Positions 7,591 through 16,922 of a DNA stretch of 64,000 bases are shown here, piece after piece. Position 1 is the stretch's first letter. Every line of letters starts with the position of its first letter. The notes under the pieces were generated by a model. It saw nothing but the letters and a program-made list of their open reading frames with translations. It searched no databases and was not told where the DNA came from. The translations under genes and the position numbers were made by a program. The DNA comes from Erwinia tasmaniensis Et1/99 (GTDB lineage: Bacteria > Pseudomonadota > Gammaproteobacteria > Enterobacterales > Enterobacteriaceae). Location: contig NC_010694.1 of the NCBI RefSeq assembly GCF_000026185.1, forward strand, positions 1,612,001-1,676,000, given 5' to 3'.

Positions 7591-8685
7591 ATGGCTGTTG
7601 CTGGCAAGCAAGAAGTTCTGTGGATTAATACGTTAAAGGGGGGGTGCATATTACTGGTGGTATTGCATCACACTATTATTACCACTTTTATTCCTTCCAT
7701 ACAGTATCTGGCTGCGGGCGTGATGCCAGCCGAGATATGGATAGCGTTTAATAAATATCTCTCACCGCTGCGTATGCCTGCGTTCTTTTTTGTTTCAGGA
7801 CTGCTGGCGGCGAGTGCCATCAGTAAAAAGAGCTGGAGTGAAGTTTTTACCAAAAAGTTTGTCAATATTCTTTATCTGTATATTTTGTGGGGCGTGATCC
7901 AATGGTTGAGTATTTATAATATCTCCGCCAACTTGATTGGTCAGAAGCTTTCAAGCGCACAAAATGCCGCCTATGCCAGCTCCCCGCTGGAATTTGTCAA
8001 ACTGCTGGCGCTGTCAATGACCAGCCTGTGGTATCTGTATGCTCTGGCATTTTATTTCCTCGCGGCAAAGCTGTTTTATCGTTATCGCGTGGCGTTGCTG
8101 GTAGCGGCAATTACGGTGAACTATGCTACCCAGTTCAATCTGGTGCCCGGCTGGGGACCGAACAGCGTGGTGCAGAATTATGTCTATTTTCTGCTGGGAG
8201 CCTTTTTCAGCTATCAGCTAATTGAACTAAGCCAGTTGTCGCGTCGTCATCTGGTGCTGTTAGGTGGAATGCTGCTGTTAGGAATGGCACACCACGCGGC
8301 CGGAATGATAAAAAACCCCTTCTATTGCATAGTGGCGATTGTGCTGGGTATCGTGCTGTGCAGGGCGCTGAATAACCGTTTTAATATGAGCTGGCTGAAC
8401 TGGGTTGGTCGCAATACGCTGCAGATTTATGTGTTGCACCGCATCTTTATTGAAATTCTGGGTCTGACAATGCTGACGCTGGCGGTGAAATACAGCCTGT
8501 TTGCCAACCATGCCTTCTCACTCGGCTGGGCGCTGCTGCTTCCGCCTCTGGCGGTGAGTATAACCACCTGCATATCACTGCTGGTGTGGAAACTGCTTAA
8601 TCGTGGCCCCGGTAAATTACTGTTTATCTATCCGGCGCTGTTGCGCAAAGATAAGCCCGCAGAGAAAGTGGCCAGTAACGGCTGA
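7591..8685 (+). CDS. Acyltransferase family 3 membrane protein
   Basis: This 364-residue polytopic membrane protein has about ten hydrophobic segments. The N-terminus WINTLKGGCILLVVLHHT and PLRMPAFFFVSGLL near residue 60 are the signature of the acyltransferase_3 family (OafA/OpgC/WecH type), with the family His in LHH. Members transfer acetyl, succinyl or similar groups to periplasmic glucans, lipopolysaccharide or exopolysaccharide; the substrate cannot be read from sequence. It stands alone between dcyD and putA with AT-rich upstream DNA, and is not part of the E. coli gene order. A second member of the family lies at 20586-21593. Confidence 0.85.
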   Translation: MAVAGKQEVLWINTLKGGCILLVVLHHTIITTFIPSIQYLAAGVMPAEIWIAFNKYLSPLRMPAFFFVSGLLAASAISKKSWSEVFTKKFVNILYLYILWGVIQWLSIYNISANLIGQKLSSAQNAAYASSPLEFVKLLALSMTSLWYLYALAFYFLAAKLFYRYRVALLVAAITVNYATQFNLVPGWGPNSVVQNYVYFLLGAFFSYQLIELSQLSRRHLVLLGGMLLLGMAHHAAGMIKNPFYCIVAIVLGIVLCRALNNRFNMSWLNWVGRNTLQIYVLHRIFIEILGLTMLTLAVKYSLFANHAFSLGWALLLPPLAVSITTCISLLVWKLLNRGPGKLLFIYPALLRKDKPAEKVASNG

Positions 8686-8692
8686 AAAATGA

Positions 8693-8725
8693 AAAATGGC
8701 CGATTCGTTCGGCCATTTTCTTATT
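8693..8725 (+). terminator. Rho-independent terminator after the acyltransferase gene
   Basis: An 11-bp stem (AAAATGGCCGA / TCGGCCATTTT) with loop TTCGT starts 8 bp after the stop codon and ends in a T-rich tail. It is nearly symmetric, so it could also act on the opposite strand. Confidence 0.85.
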
Positions 8726-8776
8726 GATGAAAACTCTGTATCCATAAATTATCCGCAGAAGTACGCCGTGCATTCA

Positions 8777-8816
8777 CCGCCTGGCGGGGGACCTCTTTCG
8801 GTCACCCGCCAGGCGG
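8777..8816 (-). terminator. Hairpin downstream of putA
   Basis: CCGCCTGGCGGG and CCCGCCAGGCGG form a 12-bp stem ending 5 bp from the putA stop codon. No T-run is present on the minus strand, so its activity as a terminator is unproven. Confidence 0.5.
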
Positions 8817-8820
8817 ATAA

Positions 8821-11800
8821 TCAGCTGATGCTCATCAGGCTGGCGTTGCCGCCCGCTGCGGCGGTATTGACACTGAGTGAACGTTCCAGCAGCAGACGTT
8901 CCAGCAACAGATTAGTTTCACCGCGCGCATATCCCTGTACCGACACAATCGCGCCAGCACGTCCTGCTACGGCCTCACACAGGATCCGTAGCTGGTCGGC
9001 ATCACCGTGATAAATCACCGCATCAAATTCGCCCTGTTCCAGTGGCTTGGCAGCAAAGTCGATGCGCTGGTGTACCCGCTCAGGCAACTGCCGCCACAGG
9101 TTGCGATGCAGCTCATCTTCGGTCCATAGCGCCCGGCTGCCAACGGCGGTAACGGCCGCCAGCTGGATCAGCGCATCCTGTTCGTTGTCCGCCAGGCACA
9201 GCACCTGTTCGCGAGGCAGCAGGGCGAAAGTATTGCGTTCCCCGGTCGGCCCCGGCAGCAGGCGCACGGTGCCTCCCTGGCCCAGTTCCGCGTAGCGCGC
9301 GCAGTAGGCGGCCAGTTCAGGGCGGTCTGCTGCCCATTCGCTCAGTGCCTGATGCGGCAGAAGCAGTGCCGGGCGCAGTAGCGCATCCACCGGACGCTCT
9401 TTATCCTGGCGATCCAGCGTCACGCGCAGCGCGTTGTCCGGGCGGTGCGATAGCAGACGGTACAGGTACAGCGGTCCGCCGGCTTTTGGCCCGGTGCCGG
9501 ACAACCCTTCACCGCCGAACGGCTGCACGCCCACCACCGCACCCACGATATTACGGTTAACGTACAGATTGCCAACGTGTGCCTTCTGCGTCACCTGGGC
9601 GATAGTTTCATCAATACGCGTATGCACGCCCAGGGTTAGCCCATAGCCGGATGCGTTTATCTGTTCCACCAGCATCGGCAGGTCTTTACGCGCGAAGCGC
9701 ACCACGTGCAGTACCGGGCCAAAAACCTCTTTGGTCAGGTCGGCGACGTTGTTCAGCTCAATCAGGGTTGGCAGCACGAAGGTGCCGCTCTGCCATTCAT
9801 GGCGGTCCTGCGGTTGTTGAAGGGCCGCCTGGAATACGCTGAAACCTTTGCTTTGCATCGTCTGAATGTGCTGTTCGATACCGGCTTTGGCCTCCGCATC
9901 AATCACCGGGCCAATGTCGGTGGAGAAACGTTCCGGGTTGCCCATACGGCATTCGGCCATCGCACCCCGCAGCATCTGTAAAGTATGTTCCGCAACGTCT
10001 TCCTGGATGCACAGCAGACGCAGAGCGGAACAGCGCTGACCGGCACTGTCGAAAGCGGAGGCGACGATATCGGTAACCACCTGCTCGGTCAGGGCTGACG
10101 AGTCAACGATCATGGCATTCATCCCGCCGGTTTCAGCCACCAGCGGCGTTGGGCGGCCCTGCGGATCAAGGCGTCCGGCCAGGTTACGCTGTAGCAGGGT
10201 GGCAACGGCGGTGGAGCCGGTAAACATCACTCCACGTACGCGATCGTCCTGTACCAGCTGTGCGCCCACGGTTTCGCCGCTACCGGGCAACAGCTGCAAT
10301 GCACCTGTTGGTACGCCGGCCTCATGCAGTATGGCAACCGCCCGGGCGGCAATCAGCGGCGTCTGTTCTGCCGGTTTGGCCAGCACGCTGTTGCCCGCCG
10401 CCAGCGCGGCGGCAATCTGCCCGCTGAAGATCGCCAGCGGGAAGTTCCACGGGCTGATGCACACCACCGGGCCCAGCGGACGGTGGGTTTCATTATCAAA
10501 GTCGTCGCGTACCTGACCGGCGTAATAGTGCAGGAAGTCCACCGCCTCACGCACTTCTGCAATGGCGTTGCTGAAGGTTTTACCCGCTTCGCGTACCAGA
10601 ATGCCGATCAGATGCTGCATCTGGCCTTCCATCAATATGGCTGCGCGCTCCAGAATGGCGGCGCGCTCCTGTGGTGGAGTCGCAAACCAGATGGCACCTT
10701 CGCTGACGGCGGCTTCCAGCGCCGCAGAAACTTCTGCTGGCGTGGCGTGACGAACGTGGCCGACCACATCCATCGGCTCAGCCGGGTTGATCACCGGCAG
10801 CCGTTCTCCCGCTTCCAGCGGGCCATCAATCAGCGGCTGCGCCTGCCAATCCTGGCTGGCGCAGCTTAACAGGGCGCTGGACAGTGAAGCCAGACGATGT
10901 TCGTTTGCCAGATCCAGCCCAGCGGAGTTCTGACGGTGTTCTCCGTACAGATCGCGTGGCAGCGGGATTTTCGGATGCGGCAGGCCAACCGCGCCTTCGC
11001 CCTGCGCCAGCTTTTCCACCGCCGCAACCGGATCCGCAACCAGCTCGTCAAGCGGCAAGGTGGCATCGGCTATGCGGTTAACAAAAGAGGTATTGGCACC
11101 ATTTTCCAGCAGACGACGCACCAGGTATGCCAGCAGCGTTTCATGTGTCCCCACCGGCGCATAGATGCGGCAGGGACGATTGAGTTTACCGTCGGCAACT
11201 TTGCCCACCACCTGTTCATACAGCGGTTCGCCCATGCCGTGCAGGCACTGAAATTCGTACTGGCCCGGATAATAGTTATTGCCGGCCAGCTGGTAAATGG
11301 CCGCCAGCGTATGGGCGTTATGGGTGGCGAACTGTGGGTAGACAAGGTTTGGCGCAGCCAGCAATTTGCGGGCGCAGGCGATGTAGGAGATATCGGTGTA
11401 CACCTTGCGCGTATATACCGGATAGCCTTCCAGTCCGTCCATCTGGGCGCGCTTGATTTCGCTATCCCAGTACGCGCCTTTGACCAGACGGATCATCAGG
11501 CGGCGGCTGCTGCGCTGCGCCAGGTCGGTGAGAAAATCGATCAGCATCGGACAGCGTTTCTGATAGGCCTGGATCACGAAGCCAATGCCGTTCCAGCCTT
11601 CCAGTTCGGGTTCGAAGCACAGTTTTTCCAACAGGTCGAGCGACAGCTCAAGGCGGTCGGCCTCTTCGGCATCGATATTAATACCGATATCGTAAGAGCG
11701 GGCCAGCATCGTCAGAGATTTGAGCAGCGGGTACAGCTCTTCCATCACCCGTTCATGCTGGGCGCGGCTATAGCGCGGATGCAGGGCCGAAAGCTTGATT

Positions 11801-12768
11801 GAGATGCCCGGCCCTTCATAAATTCCTCGTCCGTTGGAGGCTTTACCAATGGCGTGGATCGCCTGCTGATAGGAGAGCAGATAAGCTTTGGCATCCTGCG
11901 CGGTCAGCGCGGCCTCGCCCAGCATATCGTAGGAGTAGCGGAAGCCTTTATCCTCCAGCTTACGCGCATTCGCCAGCGCCTCGGCGATGGTTTCACCAGT
12001 CACGAACTGCTCACCCATCAGGCGCATCGCCATGTCGACCCCTTTACGGATCAACGGCTCGCCGCTCTTACCGATAATACGATTGAGCGAGCGTGACAGA
12101 TTGGCTTCGTTATGGGTGGAAACCAGGCGCCCGGTAAACAGCAGGCCCCAGGTGGCGGCATTGACAAACAGCGACGGGCTGCGTCCGAGGTGGGAGTGCC
12201 AGTTGCCGCTGCTAATTTTATCGCGTATCAGCGCATCGCGCGTTGGCTTATCGGGAATGCGCAGCAGCGCTTCCGCCAGGCACATCAAGGCAACGCCTTC
12301 CTGAGAGGAGAGTGAAAACTCCTGTAGCAGGTTTTGCACCATCCCGGCGCGCCCGCCTGCACCTTTCTGGTGCCTCAGCTTGTCGGCAAGCTGCCAGGCA
12401 AGACGATGCGTAGCCTGTGCCTTGTTGGCCGGTAAACGTGCCTGTTCCAGCATCATGGGCACCGCTTCCGTTTCCGGGCGTCGCCATGCGGAGGTAATGG
12501 CGGCGCGGGCTACCGACTGCGGCAGGATCTGCTCGGCAAAATCCAGGAACGGCTGGTGAACCTCTTCCGGCGGGCGCTCCTCACTTTCGGCCAGCGTCCC
12601 GTTAACCGGCAGTTCTGGCAGTACGCTGCCGTGTTCAATCTGTTGCAGATAATTGAAAATAGCCTGCTTGATTAGCCAGTGCGGCGTGCGGTCGATCTGC
12701 GCAGCCGCCTGTTTAATCCGATCGCGCGTGGCGTCGTCCAGTTTCACACCCATCGTGGTTGTGCCCAT
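8821..12768 (-). CDS. putA: Trifunctional proline utilisation protein PutA
   Basis: PutA oxidises proline to glutamate in two steps: FAD-dependent proline dehydrogenase, then NAD-dependent P5C dehydrogenase. Without proline it represses the put genes. The order of parts is a ribbon-helix-helix DNA-binding N-terminus (MGTTTMGVKLDDATRDRIKQ, about 1-47), a proline dehydrogenase barrel (about 250-570, with the RLVKGAYWDSEIKRAQ substrate and FAD region), an aldehyde dehydrogenase domain (GQRCSALR with the catalytic Cys) and a C-terminal domain. I chose the ATG at 12768 because GGAGC precedes it and the N-terminus then equals that of E. coli PutA. An ATG ten codons upstream is in frame. It is 1315 residues long (E. 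coli 1320) and divergent from putP. Confidence 0.97.
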   Translation of the reverse strand: MGTTTMGVKLDDATRDRIKQAAAQIDRTPHWLIKQAIFNYLQQIEHGSVLPELPVNGTLAESEERPPEEVHQPFLDFAEQILPQSVARAAITSAWRRPETEAVPMMLEQARLPANKAQATHRLAWQLADKLRHQKGAGGRAGMVQNLLQEFSLSSQEGVALMCLAEALLRIPDKPTRDALIRDKISSGNWHSHLGRSPSLFVNAATWGLLFTGRLVSTHNEANLSRSLNRIIGKSGEPLIRKGVDMAMRLMGEQFVTGETIAEALANARKLEDKGFRYSYDMLGEAALTAQDAKAYLLSYQQAIHAIGKASNGRGIYEGPGISIKLSALHPRYSRAQHERVMEELYPLLKSLTMLARSYDIGINIDAEEADRLELSLDLLEKLCFEPELEGWNGIGFVIQAYQKRCPMLIDFLTDLAQRSSRRLMIRLVKGAYWDSEIKRAQMDGLEGYPVYTRKVYTDISYIACARKLLAAPNLVYPQFATHNAHTLAAIYQLAGNNYYPGQYEFQCLHGMGEPLYEQVVGKVADGKLNRPCRIYAPVGTHETLLAYLVRRLLENGANTSFVNRIADATLPLDELVADPVAAVEKLAQGEGAVGLPHPKIPLPRDLYGEHRQNSAGLDLANEHRLASLSSALLSCASQDWQAQPLIDGPLEAGERLPVINPAEPMDVVGHVRHATPAEVSAALEAAVSEGAIWFATPPQERAAILERAAILMEGQMQHLIGILVREAGKTFSNAIAEVREAVDFLHYYAGQVRDDFDNETHRPLGPVVCISPWNFPLAIFSGQIAAALAAGNSVLAKPAEQTPLIAARAVAILHEAGVPTGALQLLPGSGETVGAQLVQDDRVRGVMFTGSTAVATLLQRNLAGRLDPQGRPTPLVAETGGMNAMIVDSSALTEQVVTDIVASAFDSAGQRCSALRLLCIQEDVAEHTLQMLRGAMAECRMGNPERFSTDIGPVIDAEAKAGIEQHIQTMQSKGFSVFQAALQQPQDRHEWQSGTFVLPTLIELNNVADLTKEVFGPVLHVVRFARKDLPMLVEQINASGYGLTLGVHTRIDETIAQVTQKAHVGNLYVNRNIVGAVVGVQPFGGEGLSGTGPKAGGPLYLYRLLSHRPDNALRVTLDRQDKERPVDALLRPALLLPHQALSEWAADRPELAAYCARYAELGQGGTVRLLPGPTGERNTFALLPREQVLCLADNEQDALIQLAAVTAVGSRALWTEDELHRNLWRQLPERVHQRIDFAAKPLEQGEFDAVIYHGDADQLRILCEAVAGRAGAIVSVQGYARGETNLLLERLLLERSLSVNTAAAGGNASLMSIS

Positions 12769-13197
12769 GCCTACAGCTCCTGAATCAGTAGATGACAAAC
12801 GATATAGACTGCAATATCACTGATGTTGCAACTTTGTGCAACCTTGTTAAATGTGACCTCTGCCGCATTCCTGATATCCGATATGGCGATGACCAACGAA
12901 AAGCGGCATGAAAATTGCTGCAAAATCCCTGCCAGCTTGTGAGGCCTGGCTCAACCTGCTTTCAGCGGGCTGGCTAAGAGGTGCAACCGGGCTAACTGTG
13001 ACACAGTGCAACCTGTGAGCATTTATAAGTAACTTCCAGGTGAAAAGAATGTGCATGCTGTGTTAAATCGTTTGTGCGTTGTTGCCGACTACGGCAGGAT
13101 ACCGCCCCCGACTTGAGTCTGTCGTCCGTTGCCTCGTTCCGGCAATTGACGAAAATGCTTATGGTCAGAGGATACTGATAATAAATGGAGAAGCTGA
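12769..13197. promoter_or_regulatory. put control region with four PutA operators
   Basis: This 429-bp region between putA and putP contains the PutA-binding hexamer GTTGCA (or its complement TGCAAC) at 12825-12830 (as palindromic GTTGCAAC to 12832), 12837-12842, 12982-12987 and 13007-13012. PutA is known to bind GTTGCA through its ribbon-helix-helix domain. The sites form two close pairs about 150 bp apart, fitting divergent repression with possible looping. Promoter elements were not pinned down by eye. Confidence 0.8.
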
Positions 13198-14682
13198 ATG
13201 ACTCTAAGTACACCAATGATGGTGACGTTTTGTATTTACATTCTCGGCATGGTGTTGATCGGGTTTATTGCCTACCGCTCAACGAAAAACTTTGACGACT
13301 ACATTCTGGGTGGTCGCAGTTTGGGTAGTGTGGTCACCGCACTCTCTGCCGGAGCATCCGATATGAGCGGGTGGCTGCTGATGGGCCTGCCGGGAGCGAT
13401 CTTCCTGTCGGGGATCTCTGAAAGCTGGATTGCCATCGGCCTGACGCTGGGGGCTTACCTTAACTGGAAAATTGTCGCCGGACGTTTGCGCGTGCAGACC
13501 GAACATCACGATAATGCCCTGACGCTGCCGGATTTCTTCTCCAGCCGCTTTGAGGACAGCAGCAAAATGCTACGGGTGATTTCGGCGCTGGTTATCCTGG
13601 TCTTCTTTACCATCTACTGTGCGTCCGGCGTGGTAGCCGGTGCGCGTCTGTTTGAAAGCACCTTCGGCATGAGCTACGAAACCGCCCTGTGGGCCGGTGC
13701 CGCCGCGACGATTATTTATACCTTCGTCGGGGGGTTCCTCGCGGTGAGCTGGACGGATACCGTGCAGGCCGGGCTGATGATTTTTGCGCTGATCCTAACG
13801 CCGGTCATGGTGATCGTTGCCGTGGGCGGTCTGGGCGATGCGATGCAGGTGATTGCCGTCAAAAGCACGCAAAATATGGATATGCTGAAGAATCTTAACT
13901 TTGTGGCGATCGTGTCGCTGCTGGGTTGGGGTCTTGGCTACTTTGGCCAGCCACATATTCTGGCGCGTTTTATGGCGGCAGACTCACACCGTTCAATTCG
14001 TACCGCGCGCCGTATCGGTATGATATGGATGATCCTGTGCCTGATGGGCGCGGTAGCGGTTGGCTTCTTTGGCATCGCTTATTTTGAGAACCACCCTGAA
14101 CATGCAGGGGAAGTGTCGAAAAACGGTGAACGTATCTTTATCGAACTGACGCGTATTCTGTTCAATCCGTGGATTGCCGGGATCCTGCTGTCGGCCATCC
14201 TGGCCGCGGTGATGTCCACGCTGAGCTGTCAGCTTTTGGTGTGCTCCAGCGCACTGACTGAAGACCTGTACAAGAACTTCCTGCGTAAAGGCGCCAGTCA
14301 GCGTGAGCTGGTCTGGGTGGGTCGTTTTATGGTGTTGCTGGTGGCCGCGATTGCCATCTTGCTGGCGGCTAACCCGGAAAACCGCGTGCTGGGTCTGGTG
14401 AGCTACGCCTGGGCCGGGTTCGGGGCTGCCTTTGGACCGGTGGTACTGCTCTCGCTGATTTGGCAGCGTATGACGCGCAACGGTGCGCTGGCAGGAATGA
14501 TTATCGGTGCTGCGACCGTGCTGATCTGGAAGCAGTACGGCTGGCTGGATCTCTACGAGATTATCCCAGGTTTCCTGTTCGCCAGCATCGGCATTGTGCT
14601 GTTCAGCCTGGTTGACAAAGCGCCATCGGCTGCTGCCCAGCAGCGTTTTGCTGCCGCTGAAGCCGAATATCAGGCCGACTAA
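13198..14682 (+). CDS. putP: Sodium/proline symporter PutP
   Basis: PutP takes up proline with Na+ across the inner membrane and supplies PutA. This 494-residue protein has about thirteen transmembrane segments of the solute:sodium symporter family. Motifs include the N-terminal YRSTKNFDDYILGGRSLG, the Na+-site segment SAGASDMSGWLLMGLPGA (about 50-67) and GWGLGYFGQPHILARFMAA. Length is close to E. coli PutP (502). GGAG lies 10 bases before the ATG. It diverges from putA across a shared operator region and is expected to be repressed by PutA when proline is absent. Confidence 0.97.
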   Translation: MTLSTPMMVTFCIYILGMVLIGFIAYRSTKNFDDYILGGRSLGSVVTALSAGASDMSGWLLMGLPGAIFLSGISESWIAIGLTLGAYLNWKIVAGRLRVQTEHHDNALTLPDFFSSRFEDSSKMLRVISALVILVFFTIYCASGVVAGARLFESTFGMSYETALWAGAAATIIYTFVGGFLAVSWTDTVQAGLMIFALILTPVMVIVAVGGLGDAMQVIAVKSTQNMDMLKNLNFVAIVSLLGWGLGYFGQPHILARFMAADSHRSIRTARRIGMIWMILCLMGAVAVGFFGIAYFENHPEHAGEVSKNGERIFIELTRILFNPWIAGILLSAILAAVMSTLSCQLLVCSSALTEDLYKNFLRKGASQRELVWVGRFMVLLVAAIAILLAANPENRVLGLVSYAWAGFGAAFGPVVLLSLIWQRMTRNGALAGMIIGAATVLIWKQYGWLDLYEIIPGFLFASIGIVLFSLVDKAPSAAAQQRFAAAEAEYQAD

Positions 14683-14692
14683 CCGGCCTTTT

Positions 14693-14720
14693 TGCGCTGA
14701 TGCCGCCCGGCATCAGCGCA
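14693..14720 (+). terminator. Hairpin terminator after putP
   Basis: TGCGCTGATGCC and GGCATCAGCGCA pair perfectly over 12 bp with a GCCC loop, 10 bp past the stop codon. The tail TTAATTAT is only moderately T-rich. Confidence 0.65.
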
Positions 14721-14818
14721 TTAATTATCTCACCTCACCTCTTCCCGTCCGGTCTGTGACAGCATTTGCGCGATGAACAGCACGAAAAAATCGGCTTCTG
14801 ACTTGTATTTCCCTTCCC

Positions 14819-14837
14819 GATAATGATAATCCATATC
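14819..14837 (+). promoter_or_regulatory. Fur box upstream of efeUOB
   Basis: The 19 bases GATAATGATAATCCATATC match the Fur consensus at 17 positions. It lies 61 bp before efeU and implies iron-dependent repression of the operon. Confidence 0.85.
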
Positions 14838-14898
14838 GTTCGCATTTTACTTTTCTTTACCCGTTTTGACGGAATCCCACACTATTGAGGTGTAAGGC

Positions 14899-15732
14899 AT
14901 GTTTGTCCCGTTTCTTATTATGTTACGCGAAGGTCTGGAGGCCGCGCTGATTGTCAGCCTGATCGCCAGCTATCTGAAACGTACCGGACGTGGCCAGTGG
15001 TTTGTGGCTATGTGGACCGGTGTGTTTGTTGCCGCCGCCATGTGCCTTGGCCTCGGCTGGTTTATCAATGAGACGACCGGTGAATTTCCACAAAAACAGC
15101 AGGAGCTGTTCGAAGGCTTGGTCGCGGTGATTGCCGTGGTGATCCTCACCTGGATGGTGTTCTGGATGCGCAAAGTATCACGTAATGTCAAAGCACAGCT
15201 GGAAGATGCGGTGGATAACGCGTTACAAAAGGGCAGCGGCAGCGGCTGGGCGCTGATCCTGATGGTGTTCCTCGCCGTCGCGCGTGAGGGCCTTGAATCG
15301 GTGTTCTTTCTGTTGGCGGCCTTTCAGCAGGATTTGGGCTATGCGCCCCCGCTTGGGGCGATGCTGGGTCTGGGAACGGCCATCGTGCTGGGGATGCTGA
15401 TCTACTGGGGCGGTGTGCGCCTGAACCTGGCCAGCTTCTTTAAATGGACCAGCCTGTTTATTATTTTTGTTGCCGCAGGGCTGGCAGCCGGTGCCGTGCG
15501 CGCTTTCCACGAAGCGGGGCTGTGGAACCATTTCCAGGACGTGGCCTTTGACTTCAGTCAAATCCTCTCCACCCATAGCGTATTTGGCACTTTGCTGGAA
15601 GGTCTGCTGGGTTATCAGGAAGCACCAAGCGTCAGTGAAGTGGCGATGTGGTTTATTTACCTTGTGCCTGCGCTGCTGCTGTTTTTCATGCCTGGGCGGA
15701 CGTCATCTTCTGCGGCCCCCGCTGTACGCTGA
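14899..15732 (+). CDS. efeU: Ferrous iron permease EfeU (FTR1 family), intact
   Basis: EfeU imports iron across the inner membrane as part of the EfeUOB system, active at low pH and in air. This 277-residue protein has about seven transmembrane segments and the two REGLE iron-binding motifs: LREGLEA at residues 8-14 and AREGLES near 131. The gene is uninterrupted here, whereas E. coli K-12 carries a frameshifted copy. GAGG precedes the ATG, and a Fur box lies upstream. efeO and efeB follow in the same direction, as in the E. coli ycdNOB order, and putP precedes. Confidence 0.95.
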   Translation: MFVPFLIMLREGLEAALIVSLIASYLKRTGRGQWFVAMWTGVFVAAAMCLGLGWFINETTGEFPQKQQELFEGLVAVIAVVILTWMVFWMRKVSRNVKAQLEDAVDNALQKGSGSGWALILMVFLAVAREGLESVFFLLAAFQQDLGYAPPLGAMLGLGTAIVLGMLIYWGGVRLNLASFFKWTSLFIIFVAAGLAAGAVRAFHEAGLWNHFQDVAFDFSQILSTHSVFGTLLEGLLGYQEAPSVSEVAMWFIYLVPALLLFFMPGRTSSSAAPAVR

Positions 15733-15788
15733 TTTTACCGGGCAGGTCACCGACCTGCCCGTTTACACTCTCTGACAGGAATGATTTT

Positions 15789-16916
15789 ATGACCACACAT
15801 TTTCGCCGTCAGGCGCTGAACATCGCCCTGCTGGCAGCGTTAACCTCCTCCAGCGCTGCCATGGCAGCGGATATCCCACAGGTTAAAGTCAGCGTAACCG
15901 ATCGGCAGTGTGAGCCGATGACGCTGACGGTGACCGCTGGAAAAACGCAGTTTTTTATCCAGAATAACAGCCAGAAGGGGCTTGAGTGGGAGATCCTTAA
16001 AGGGGTGATGGTGGTCGAAGAGCGCGAAAATATCGCGCCAGGCTTCACGCAGAAGATGACCGCCAATCTGGAACCCGGGGAATATGATATGACCTGCGGT
16101 CTGTTGAGCAATCCGAAAGGCAAGCTGATTGTTAAAGACAGCGGCAGCCAGCGCAACGACGGCAAGCCGGATATCATGCAGCTGGTTGGGCCGATCGCCA
16201 ACTACAAGCTGTATGTGACCCATGAGGTTGAGCAGCTGGTGGCAGGAACGAAAGCCTTCACCGATGCGGTGAAAGCGGATGATTTGACCAAAGCAAAAGC
16301 GCTCTACGCGTCGACTCGTCAGCATTATGAGCGTATTGAACCGATCGCCGAACTGTTTTCCGATCTGGACAGTGCGATTGACGCGCGCGAGGACGACTTC
16401 GAGAAGAAAGCAGAAGATCCGGCCTTTACCGGTTTCCATCGCCTGGAAAAAGCATTGTTTGGCGACAATAGCACCAAAGGGATGGATAAATTCGCCGATC
16501 AGCTTTACAAAAATGTGCTGGATCTACAGACGCGCATCAGCGAGCTGGCTTTCCCGCCGGGCAAAGTGGTAGGGGGTGCAGCCGCACTGGTCGAGGAAAT
16601 TGCCGCCAGCAAAATTTCGGGTGAAGAAGACCGCTATAGTCGCACCGACCTGTGGGATTTCCAGGCCAACGTAGACGGTGCGCAGAAGATCGTCAACCTG
16701 CTGCGTCCGCTGGTGGAGAAGGCTGACCCGCAGCTGCTGGCAAAAGTGGACGGCAACTTCAACAAGGTCGATTCGATCCTGGCCAAGTACCGCACTAAAG
16801 ACGGTTTTGAATCTTACGAAAAGTTAACCGATGCCGATCGCAAGGCGCTGAAAGGCCCTGTCACGGCACTGGCCGAAGACCTTTCTCTGCTGCGCGGCAC
16901 CCTGGGCTTGGATTGA
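15789..16916 (+). CDS. efeO: Periplasmic iron-uptake protein EfeO (cupredoxin plus M75 domain)
   Basis: EfeO binds iron in the periplasm and passes it to EfeU. I chose the ATG at 15789, which gives a clear signal peptide ([20 protein letters not shown], cleaved after AMAA) and 375 residues, the same length as in E. coli; the open frame extends upstream only through efeU DNA. An N-terminal cupredoxin-like domain (about 28-120, with CEPMTLTV and MTCG) is followed by the imelysin/M75-like helical domain containing the metal-binding GFHRLE (GxHxxE) motif near residue 217. It is the second gene of efeUOB, 56 bp after efeU. Confidence 0.95.
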   Translation: MTTHFRRQALNIALLAALTSSSAAMAADIPQVKVSVTDRQCEPMTLTVTAGKTQFFIQNNSQKGLEWEILKGVMVVEERENIAPGFTQKMTANLEPGEYDMTCGLLSNPKGKLIVKDSGSQRNDGKPDIMQLVGPIANYKLYVTHEVEQLVAGTKAFTDAVKADDLTKAKALYASTRQHYERIEPIAELFSDLDSAIDAREDDFEKKAEDPAFTGFHRLEKALFGDNSTKGMDKFADQLYKNVLDLQTRISELAFPPGKVVGGAAALVEEIAASKISGEEDRYSRTDLWDFQANVDGAQKIVNLLRPLVEKADPQLLAKVDGNFNKVDSILAKYRTKDGFESYEKLTDADRKALKGPVTALAEDLSLLRGTLGLD

Positions 16917-16922
16917 TCGGAA

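Noticed and set aside
15648..15788. Longer efeO start
   Set aside because: The extra 47 residues overlap the efeU 3' end and remove the signal peptide from the N-terminus.
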